47,591 nt of DNA. Origin: Lampropedia hyalina DSM 16112 (GTDB lineage: Bacteria; Pseudomonadota; Gammaproteobacteria; Burkholderiales; Burkholderiaceae_C). The DNA is taken from the NCBI RefSeq assembly GCF_900129055.1, contig NZ_FQUZ01000026.1, positions 1-47,591 on the forward strand, written 5' to 3'. The notes beneath the pieces are model-generated. The model was not told where the DNA came from. It saw only the letters and a program-made list of their open reading frames with translations, and ran no database searches. Shown here piece after piece: positions 25,238 through 33,581 of this stretch; positions within the stretch are counted from its first letter, which is position 1; every line of letters starts with the position of its first letter. Both the position numbers and the translations under genes were made by a program.

Positions 25238-28200
25238 ATGTCTTTGTCTGGCTTGCTCGTACATGCGCACGATCGTATCCAATCGCAATTTACGCAACAG
25301 CAGGCGTTGATGCCATCAGGGGCAAGCTCCATCATCCTGTTTTTCTCCCTGTGTGACGGGCAAAGTCGTGCAGTGGTTCGGCACTATCGGGCCGACACGT
25401 TGGAAGCCGCTTGGCAACAAGCCGTTCAGAACACCCAACGCCTGGCCAGCCGGAACAAAAATGCCTTCAAATGGCTGCGTGTGGACTGGGTTCGTGAGAT
25501 ACAGCCAACGACCTGGCAAGACCTCAATGCCCTTTTGAAGCAAACCAAGCGCAACTACTTTCGCCTGGGCCTCGCCCTGGACGCCAAGCTTGACGTGGCA
25601 TTCCTGGAACAGGAACTCAACGCCAACGCCATGCTTTACCCCGGCTCCAACAAGGTGGAAGCCGGACTGAACCTGAATAATTTCACCGTTTACGCACGAC
25701 GGCGTTTTGGCAAGGAAGTCGTGCTGGACTTCTCGCCCGAAAACCCAGTTTACCTCTTTGCCCACGATGGCCTGTTCCTGTCCGATGACCCGCAACTGGC
25801 AGCCCTGCCTGAAGGCAATGGGCCCATTGCTCTGCCAGGCCCTGGCACCACGCAGGTGCATTGGCGTGACAGCGCATCTTTGAATGCCAGCCGCCGCCAG
25901 ATCAAGAGCCTGAACCCGGACCAGGTCTACACCCTGATCGACAGCAGTGCCAATTTTCTCGCCAGTCAAGTCCAACAGACTGGGCAATTCATCTACGGCC
26001 ATTTTCCCTGCTTCGGGCGCGAAATTCCCACCTATAACGCCTTGCGCCACGCCAGCTCGGTGTACTCCATGCTCGAAGGTTGGGAGCTGACACGCAACGA
26101 TGCGCTGCTGGCTGCCGTGCGCCGTTCACTCATCTACCTGACCGAAACCCTGATCCGCCACTATCCGCAGCCCGATGGCACCACCCTCGCCTACAACGTG
26201 GACATCAACGGCGAAATCAAGCTCGGGGCCAATGCCGTGAGCCTGCTGGCCTTGGTCAAGTACGACGAACTGACCGGCGACACCCGCTACCGCCCCCTGA
26301 TGGAACAACTGGCACTGGGCATTGGGCGCATGCAGAACGCAGAAAACGGCAGCTTCGTGCATGTGCTCCACAGCACAGACCTTTCGCTGAAAGAGACATT
26401 CCGCATCGTTTACTACGACGGTGAAGCCGCCTTCGGCCTGATGCGCCTGTACGGCCTGACCCGCGATGCGCGCTGGCTGAGCATCGTAGAACGGGCCTTT
26501 GACTATTTCATCCGTGCCGATCACTGGAAACACCACGACCACTGGCTGTCTTATTGCGCCAACGAGCTGACCCTGTACAAGCCGCAAGAAAAATACTTCC
26601 GCTTTGGTGTGCAGAACGTCGCAGGTTATCTGGACTTCATCCTCAAGCGCGAGACCACTTACCCCACGCTGCTGGAGCTGTCCATGGCCTTCGAAGCCAT
26701 GCTCGGCCGCATCGAGACCAATCACCCTGAAATGCGCCATGTGCTCGAAGGCCTGGACATCGACAAGTTCCATCGTGCACTGCACCACCGCGCCCACTAC
26801 CTGCTCAATGGCTTCTTCTGGCCAGAGTTCGCCATGTACTTTGCCAAGCCAGAAAGCATTCTGGGCAGCTTCTTCATCCGCCACCATACCTTCCGGGTGC
26901 GCATCGATGACATCGAACATTACCTTTCGGGGTATGTGGCGTACTGGAAGATGCTGAAAAAAACGGCATCAATCAGCCCACCACCCACCCCAGAGCCTGG
27001 GGGAGATCAGGTCACGAATACCTTGCCGGCTGCGAACTCCGTCGCGGTTTCCGCTCCAGCCCCATCCAGACCCGTGGTCGCCTGGGGGGGCGATGTCAAT
27101 CTGGGTCGCCGTCAGCACTACCGCACCGCCGAACTGGGCCCTGCCAATGTATTGCCCATTCCCGCATTGAAAGACGCAGACCTCAGCATCGTCAATCTGG
27201 AATGTGTCGTCGCCACGCAAGGAGAACAAGGCATCAACAAGGGCGAAGGCGGCCCCTACTACTATCGCGCCCGTCCTGAAATGCTTCAGATTCTGCTCGA
27301 GTCCCATATCGACGTGGTGACAACGGCCAACAATCACAGCGGCGACTACGGGCCTGATGCGTTGCTGGAACAAGGTGCCTGGCTCGATGCCATCGGTATT
27401 GGCCATGCCGGCACAGGAGCACATCGGGAAGCCGCATTGACCCCTGTGCTGCGACGTGCGGGAGAGCTGAACATCGCCATCTTCTCCATCGATGCGACAC
27501 AGCACCGTTATGCCGCCACCGATCGCAGGCCTGGCTCTGCCTATCTCCCCCTCCATGATGCCGCAGCCTGGCATGCCGAATTCGCACCACGCATTACCGC
27601 CATTCGCCAGCGCGCGCACATCGTACTGGTGGCGGTTCACTGGGGGGAAAACCTGGCCACCATGCCGGATGCGGCTGAAATCGCCGTGGGCCACAGCCTG
27701 ATCGATGCAGGTGCCGATGCCGTGCTGGGTGCCTCGGCCCACGTATTGCAAGGCATCGAAATCTATCGTGATCGGCCCATCATTCATGACGCAGGCGATC
27801 TGCTGTTCGATTCGGTACGCAGCACCCTGGGCGACAGCGGCATCTTCCGCCTGGAACTGAGCCATCATGGTGTGGAACGCATCGTTTTCGTACCGATTGG
27901 CATCGGCTTCGGATTCTCCGAGCAACTGTCTGGCCAAGCAGCACAAACTGCCGTTCGCAACTATGCCATTCAGTGCGCTGCCACCGCAAGCCAACTGATT
28001 CCGACGGCAGATGGCTGCGGCTATATCGAACTGACACCACCTGCCCGCCCATTCCTCAGAAAAATACCTGCACCCCAGGCCACCTGCTCTCCGGAAATAC
28101 TCTCTGCTCCAATCTACCCCGAACTGGAAACCCATCAAAACTGGACAATAGACACCATTCCAGCCGATGCACGCATGGAACCATGCAAACTGGGGCCACT

Positions 28201-31200
28201 GACCCTGTTGGGATGCCGAGTCAGCCCCACCACCATCGACCGACGCAGAATGCTGTGGGTGGAAAGCTTCTGGTGTTGCGACGATGCAGTTCAGGAAGAC
28301 ATACGCCTGGATTTCCGCGCCGTACCCCAAAGCCCAACCCGGATGAAACCGTGGGGCATCAGCATGGACCACGATCCATGCGACTGGCTGATGCCCACCT
28401 CGCGCTGGAAGCCCGGCACCATTTACCGTGACTACTATGGCCTGCGCCCACCATATCTGAAGGATTGGGAAAACGTTGATCTGCAAGTCAGCGTCAAAAT
28501 TGTTTCAGCCATATACCCTACCCAACCGGTGTGGCTGCCATGGACTGTGCAACTGGCAGTGCCAGGCAAAAATCAAACCGCATCTTCATCCCTCAACGCT
28601 CAAGATGAAAAACCAGCTCGATATTCATTCTCTTCTTCAGAATTGGAAAAATTAACCCACGGACATTGGGAATACCCTCCAGAAAAAGAAATTTATCTGG
28701 ACTACTTTGTTACAGGGGCAGGCTTCGTCAAAGAACCACGCACTTGCATGGTGTGCATGTTTTATGAAACCTGGCTAAAAGGAACTGGCAACTCTGGCCA
28801 TTACAAAAATATTTTTTCAGATAGCCACATTTCTTTTCTGAATCAATACAACAAAGCAAATTTAAAAGAAAACGTAAACTGTCTTGTTGTACAACGGCCC
28901 ATACCAGAACTCTCTCATATTCCACAGCTTGTGGTAAAAGACAGTTATCAGATATTGAAAACATTGGCAACAGCCGCACGCAACAAAATGGCCGATAACG
29001 GCACCATTTTTGCCGTAACAGGTGCTGTAGGAAAATCAACAACTTGTGACTTACTGACCCGTGCAATCCGCCCCTTCAGCAATTGCATTGCCATGACCAA
29101 TGGCCATAACTCAAGGACAGGCGTGGTAATCTGGACTGCAAGTCTTGGCATGTTTGATCCTGCGTTCAATCAAGAAAACAACCTTCCAAATACCTGCATT
29201 CTGGAAGTGGCCGGCTCCGCACTCTGGATGAAAAGCGGTTGGGCCATGCAGGCAGTACGCCCCAACATCGCCATCATCACCCACATTGAACTCACCCAAT
29301 ATGGTGCCAGCTCAAAGAGCATAGAGGATGTGGCGTACTTCAAATCCAGAATATGCGAAACCATCTATCCTGATGGCAAAGCCGTCCTGTACCGAGAAAT
29401 GCCTTTGTACGACAAGGTGCTTGAGTATGTCAAAAACTACGGTGCAACGCCCTGCTCCTATGGCGAAAGCCCAGACGCAGACGCCCGCCTGCTTTCATAC
29501 CATTTCAACCTGCCGACCATCGACCAGCAACAAACCGATCTGACGATGAGCGTAAAGGCCAACATCCTCGGCGAGGAAGTTTCATACGATGTGGGAGCCA
29601 TAGGCAAACCCGTTGCGCTCAACTCCCTGGCCGCCCTGACAGCAGCCAAGCTGGCCGGTTTCGACATTCAAGCTTCAGCCAAAGCACTGGAAGACTTCAA
29701 AGCCCGAGACAATACACTGGCAATATCCACGCACAACAATGTACTGGTCGTGGACTGTTCCCACAACCTCGAAATACCTTCTATTCTTGCAGCATTCGAT
29801 GTCTTGAAGCAGAGTGAATTTTCGAAAAATGGCAGACGTATTGTCATCATGAGTCGCATCGTGAACATGGGAAATATTGCCACAGACTTCCACCTGAAGC
29901 TCGAGGAGCCTTTCAATAGTTATGGTTTTGACAAATTCTTCATCCACAACCCAAACCACGAATGGGACAAACTGCTTCCAAAATTACCAGAGGGCTTGGT
30001 AGGTGGTGTATCAACAGATGCCAAAGGCACTGTCAGCCAATTTATGGAATATGTACAGGAAGGTGATTCAGTTTTACTACTGGGTGCCAGTAGAGGATGT
30101 GATTTTGGCGAGGTTCTCCCCAATATTTTAAAAAAACTGAAAGAAAATTTTCAGAAAATTCAGTATAAAAAATCAGCTCCAACTGCGACACTCGTCAGCA
30201 TCCGAGGCAAGGTGCAGGGAGTCGGTTACAGAAACTGGGCACGTAGGAATGCAAAATTACGCGCTTTAAGCGGTTGGGTCTGCAACCAAAATGACGGCTC
30301 AGTGCAGATGCTACTGGCTGGTGATTCTGATGCAATAAGCGATATGCTGGCAGAATGTCGCAAAGGACCGGATGAAAGTAACGTAATTGAAGTAAAAACC
30401 GAAAGCTGGTCAGGCCCATTAACAGATGGTTTTGAAATTATCAACAAGAACCCTTCAAATCCAGCAATGGATAAAAATATGAAGCAATCTGATATCACAG
30501 CAACATCCTCCGATCTTATTTTTCACGAAATCAAAATACCAGCCTGCCTTAAAGGACAACAAAATGGCAAAGTGGACGCCCGCTTGCTCGAAGAAATTCG
30601 TGGAGGTTTTTTATTGGCACCTGCAGCAAAAAAATGGAATGAAATGCGACATTCCGCATTCCTGGATGGTGTGGTCTTGATGCCTGTCAACGCTGACAGC
30701 ACATACCGTAACTTGACACAACAGGAAAAAATATTTCTAGCATGCCATGATCCTTGTGAGCCATCAAATGCGGCTATTCAATGGAATGACCGTCACTGGT
30801 CACTGAAGAAAAACCTTGCCTTAGCCGCCATACCAGGCACCAGCAATCACGGCTGGGGCTTATCCATCGATGTACGGCTTACTTTTTATGGCAGGGAAAA
30901 AGATTGGCTACTGGATCACGCGCCAATTTTTGGATTTTGTTGGGAGTATGAATCCGAACCTTGGCACATCACCTATTTTCCTGGAGATAAAGTAACTCGC
31001 TTTTGGTCTGCTCATGGCATTGAACAAGCTACCCCTGGAACATGGCTGACAAAACCAAAATCTCACTTTCTGGCAAAACGGATTGTGGCTTTGACTCCAG
31101 ATTATCAACCAGGTGACGTAGTCGTTCTTGCAAACGGCACTTCGGGCTTAGGAATTCAACCAGATGATCTTGTCAAGCTGCCCGCGCCACCAGCAGCCAT

Positions 31201-32413
31201 CATTACGTCATTGGAACACGACAATATACCCGAACCTCTGACATCAAAGGCAACGCCGATCTATCAAGTCAAAAGCAGCAAAACCGCTTTATACCATCTT
31301 GCTCATTTCAGTCGATCTCAATTCAAGGGAAAATTAATTGGAATCACTGGAACATCTGGAAAAACCAGCACGACAAGCATGCTTTTCAAGGCACTTCTGG
31401 ATCTAGAAAAAGACACCCAGATCAGCAGGGGAGGCAATGTATCTGCTGCCATTGCGAAAAGTTTACGCGGAATGCCATGGGACGCTGACTTCTATGTCGT
31501 GGAAATAGAGCAATCCACCATCGATATCAGCAGCCTGGTGGCACGCCCGGATGTGGCCATCATTACAAGTATCGGGCCTGGGCACTTGGAGAAGCATAAA
31601 AACACGATTGGCGTTGCCAAAAGAAAAGCGATGATTTTTGATGGCATGGCAGACGGTAGCATAGCGATCATTTGCCATGACACAGAACATTCAGACATTC
31701 TGATCAACAAGGCAAAAGACCAAAGGCTTCGTATTTATACCTATGGCCAGCATACAGATGCAACAATTCGCTTATTGAATTGGGATGAGGCAGAGCAACA
31801 GGCATTGGTTGCCACTCCAGTCGGTTCATTGCATTTTCACATGCCAGTTGAAGGACTGCATATGGTACAGAATGCAATGGCCTGCATCGCCACGGCACTG
31901 GCTCTTGAATTGGATGCGGAAAAACTGGTCAAAAGCTTCAGCACTTTCAAACCTGTCAAAGGCAGAGGCGTCGTGCATGTGTTGCAACGTGACAATGGCG
32001 GTTCATTCACCGTCATTGATGAGAGTTATAACGCCAACCCCCTGTCCATGAAAGCCGCGATTGACGCATCCAATGCCCGGTTCAGAAATGGCGAATACCA
32101 ACGGCATGTCCTGATTCTGGGAGACATGCTGGAATTGGGCGCAGATGAAGTGGCCTACCATGCTGCACTGGCAGATGCGCTGAAGAAACAGCCTGCCGAT
32201 GTGCTGGTGCTGTGCGGCCCTCTGATGGCCCACCTTGCTGCGAAGCTGCGTGAGTCCGGGTCCTCTTGTGTGATAGAGGCTTTTCAGTCCGTGGAACAAG
32301 TCATCGAATGGACTGAAGCGCACCTGCACGATGGGGATTTGGTGCTCGTGAAAAGCTCCAATGGCACCGGGCTGCACCGTCTGGTGGAGGAGTTGGTGCG
32401 CAAGGGCAAATGA
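25238..32413 (+). CDS. Giant fusion: (alpha/alpha)6-like, CapA/PgsA, Mur ligase, acylphosphatase, M15 peptidase, MurF-like ligase
   Basis: 2391 residues, ATG at 25238 with AAAGGA. Order: ~1-240 unassigned; ~245-585 helical repeats suggesting an (alpha/alpha)6 toroid; ~610-900 CapA/PgsA phosphoesterase (D619 in GGDVNLGR, N653-L-E655, N699-H700, H801-W-G, H835 in SAHV); ~920-1200 unassigned; ~1240-1640 Mur ligase (TGAVGKSTT, K1266; DCSHNLE); ~1650-1740 acylphosphatase (R1665 in GKVQGVGYR, N1683 in GWVCN); ~1770-1920 M15 peptidase (H1871 and D1878 in SNHGWGLSID; E1907-P-W-H1910); ~1925-2391 MurF-like ligase (TGTSGKTST, K2042; DESYNANP at 2261). No signal peptide or membrane helix is seen. CapA plus a Mur ligase recalls poly-gamma-glutamate synthesis (PgsA/PgsB), but the overall architecture is unfamiliar. 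Inference: it builds and trims a peptide or amino-acid decoration of a surface polymer. Confidence 0.85.
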   Translation: MSLSGLLVHAHDRIQSQFTQQQALMPSGASSIILFFSLCDGQSRAVVRHYRADTLEAAWQQAVQNTQRLASRNKNAFKWLRVDWVREIQPTTWQDLNALLKQTKRNYFRLGLALDAKLDVAFLEQELNANAMLYPGSNKVEAGLNLNNFTVYARRRFGKEVVLDFSPENPVYLFAHDGLFLSDDPQLAALPEGNGPIALPGPGTTQVHWRDSASLNASRRQIKSLNPDQVYTLIDSSANFLASQVQQTGQFIYGHFPCFGREIPTYNALRHASSVYSMLEGWELTRNDALLAAVRRSLIYLTETLIRHYPQPDGTTLAYNVDINGEIKLGANAVSLLALVKYDELTGDTRYRPLMEQLALGIGRMQNAENGSFVHVLHSTDLSLKETFRIVYYDGEAAFGLMRLYGLTRDARWLSIVERAFDYFIRADHWKHHDHWLSYCANELTLYKPQEKYFRFGVQNVAGYLDFILKRETTYPTLLELSMAFEAMLGRIETNHPEMRHVLEGLDIDKFHRALHHRAHYLLNGFFWPEFAMYFAKPESILGSFFIRHHTFRVRIDDIEHYLSGYVAYWKMLKKTASISPPPTPEPGGDQVTNTLPAANSVAVSAPAPSRPVVAWGGDVNLGRRQHYRTAELGPANVLPIPALKDADLSIVNLECVVATQGEQGINKGEGGPYYYRARPEMLQILLESHIDVVTTANNHSGDYGPDALLEQGAWLDAIGIGHAGTGAHREAALTPVLRRAGELNIAIFSIDATQHRYAATDRRPGSAYLPLHDAAAWHAEFAPRITAIRQRAHIVLVAVHWGENLATMPDAAEIAVGHSLIDAGADAVLGASAHVLQGIEIYRDRPIIHDAGDLLFDSVRSTLGDSGIFRLELSHHGVERIVFVPIGIGFGFSEQLSGQAAQTAVRNYAIQCAATASQLIPTADGCGYIELTPPARPFLRKIPAPQATCSPEILSAPIYPELETHQNWTIDTIPADARMEPCKLGPLTLLGCRVSPTTIDRRRMLWVESFWCCDDAVQEDIRLDFRAVPQSPTRMKPWGISMDHDPCDWLMPTSRWKPGTIYRDYYGLRPPYLKDWENVDLQVSVKIVSAIYPTQPVWLPWTVQLAVPGKNQTASSSLNAQDEKPARYSFSSSELEKLTHGHWEYPPEKEIYLDYFVTGAGFVKEPRTCMVCMFYETWLKGTGNSGHYKNIFSDSHISFLNQYNKANLKENVNCLVVQRPIPELSHIPQLVVKDSYQILKTLATAARNKMADNGTIFAVTGAVGKSTTCDLLTRAIRPFSNCIAMTNGHNSRTGVVIWTASLGMFDPAFNQENNLPNTCILEVAGSALWMKSGWAMQAVRPNIAIITHIELTQYGASSKSIEDVAYFKSRICETIYPDGKAVLYREMPLYDKVLEYVKNYGATPCSYGESPDADARLLSYHFNLPTIDQQQTDLTMSVKANILGEEVSYDVGAIGKPVALNSLAALTAAKLAGFDIQASAKALEDFKARDNTLAISTHNNVLVVDCSHNLEIPSILAAFDVLKQSEFSKNGRRIVIMSRIVNMGNIATDFHLKLEEPFNSYGFDKFFIHNPNHEWDKLLPKLPEGLVGGVSTDAKGTVSQFMEYVQEGDSVLLLGASRGCDFGEVLPNILKKLKENFQKIQYKKSAPTATLVSIRGKVQGVGYRNWARRNAKLRALSGWVCNQNDGSVQMLLAGDSDAISDMLAECRKGPDESNVIEVKTESWSGPLTDGFEIINKNPSNPAMDKNMKQSDITATSSDLIFHEIKIPACLKGQQNGKVDARLLEEIRGGFLLAPAAKKWNEMRHSAFLDGVVLMPVNADSTYRNLTQQEKIFLACHDPCEPSNAAIQWNDRHWSLKKNLALAAIPGTSNHGWGLSIDVRLTFYGREKDWLLDHAPIFGFCWEYESEPWHITYFPGDKVTRFWSAHGIEQATPGTWLTKPKSHFLAKRIVALTPDYQPGDVVVLANGTSGLGIQPDDLVKLPAPPAAIITSLEHDNIPEPLTSKATPIYQVKSSKTALYHLAHFSRSQFKGKLIGITGTSGKTSTTSMLFKALLDLEKDTQISRGGNVSAAIAKSLRGMPWDADFYVVEIEQSTIDISSLVARPDVAIITSIGPGHLEKHKNTIGVAKRKAMIFDGMADGSIAIICHDTEHSDILINKAKDQRLRIYTYGQHTDATIRLLNWDEAEQQALVATPVGSLHFHMPVEGLHMVQNAMACIATALALELDAEKLVKSFSTFKPVKGRGVVHVLQRDNGGSFTVIDESYNANPLSMKAAIDASNARFRNGEYQRHVLILGDMLELGADEVAYHAALADALKKQPADVLVLCGPLMAHLAAKLRESGSSCVIEAFQSVEQVIEWTEAHLHDGDLVLVKSSNGTGLHRLVEELVRKGK

Positions 32414-33372
32414 CAACGAAGATTGCACCGATTGGCGCAGCCAAGCTGTGTATGGGCATCGTCAGCCTTGGGCTTGCACTGTGGTGCCTGCCGGCACAGG
32501 CTGCCGAGTGCCAGCGCGCGCTGCGGCCACTGGCAGGCGACTGGAGCGAACACCGCAGTGGCGAGTTCATCTTCCAGTACTCGCTGACGGGTGAACATGC
32601 CCTGCATTCCTCCGTCGATACACCCGATTCGGGCCTGCCGGATGTGGTCGCGGATGTGGAGCAGCAATTGCTGGCCATGCGGGAGATGCTCAAAAGCCTG
32701 CACTTCCAGTTGCCGCTGGAAAGCCCTCGCTACCAAACCCAAGGGGCCAGCCACATTCTGGTGCTTTTCCAGAAACTGAAAAAGACGGGTCTTGCCTTTG
32801 ATGAGGTCAGCCGTCTGCCCTCAGGGGAATGTGTGTTGATGATTCAGATTGCCAGCCATTACCGCAGCGGCAATCTGACTCCGGCGCATGAACTGTTCCA
32901 CCAGGTGCAGAACGGCTACACGCCGTTCAAGCGTGCGTGGTTTTACGAGGGCACGGCCCGCTGGTCCGAAACGCTGCTGGGCCAGCGCAAGGCGGTTGCG
33001 CAGCCGGTTCCAGCCCATGCACTGGATTTGCGGGCATTCTGGCAACAGTCCTATGCAGCGGTTGCGGTCTGGCATGGCTTGATTAAGCGTTGCAGCAGGA
33101 CTGCCGCACCGGCAGAGATTCCGGCTGCCGTGCGCAGTCTGCGCTACCGCAACGGCACGCCGGTGTTGCAGGACGACCAGATTCCGGGCCATGATTACAT
33201 GCGCCGCGTTCTGGAGGCCCTGAAGGTTCTGGGCGACGAGACCACGGTCAAACAAAAGCTGACAACGCACCACTGGCCGGAGAAGGTGCAGCGGGATGCA
33301 CAGCACGATGCCGCCATGTGGCGTGCGGTCTTGAGTGCCTGCCAGCCCGGTGAAGGAAGCTCTGCACCCTGA
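32410..33372 (+). CDS. Secreted putative zinc metallopeptidase-like protein (HExxH)
   Basis: 320 residues, with its ATG overlapping the TGA of the giant gene (ATGA), so it is very likely co-translated. The N-terminus is a signal peptide (GIVSLGLALWCLPAQA). The key motif is H160-E-L-F-H164 (HELFHQVQNGY), with E180 in FYEGTARWSE at a gluzincin-like distance, the pattern of peptidase MA-type zincins. No exact family was recognised. It should act in the periplasm or outside. Coupling to the giant protein suggests a shared pathway, perhaps cleaving the polymer or a crosslink. Catalytic activity is inferred from the motif only. Confidence 0.7.
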   Translation: MTTKIAPIGAAKLCMGIVSLGLALWCLPAQAAECQRALRPLAGDWSEHRSGEFIFQYSLTGEHALHSSVDTPDSGLPDVVADVEQQLLAMREMLKSLHFQLPLESPRYQTQGASHILVLFQKLKKTGLAFDEVSRLPSGECVLMIQIASHYRSGNLTPAHELFHQVQNGYTPFKRAWFYEGTARWSETLLGQRKAVAQPVPAHALDLRAFWQQSYAAVAVWHGLIKRCSRTAAPAEIPAAVRSLRYRNGTPVLQDDQIPGHDYMRRVLEALKVLGDETTVKQKLTTHHWPEKVQRDAQHDAAMWRAVLSACQPGEGSSAP

Positions 33373-33581
33373 CGATAAGGCGTATCGGGAAAGGGGCAGC
33401 GCAAGGCAAGGATAGCCCCCAGCGAAGCGCAGAAGGGAATGCGCAACACAAACGCTTTTTTCACCATCAAAACGCGCCCTGCGGCTTCAACGGAATGTCC
33501 CCATAACCACAAGCCCAGTCCGCAACATGCGCCGAATGCCTTCAGGTGTGCCGTAAACCGTGCAGGCAACGATTTTCTACA

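Noticed and set aside
25238-32413. Interpretation of the giant protein as cyanophycin synthetase
   Set aside because: It has two Mur-type ATP sites but no ATP-grasp domain, and carries CapA, acylphosphatase and peptidase domains that cyanophycin synthetases lack.
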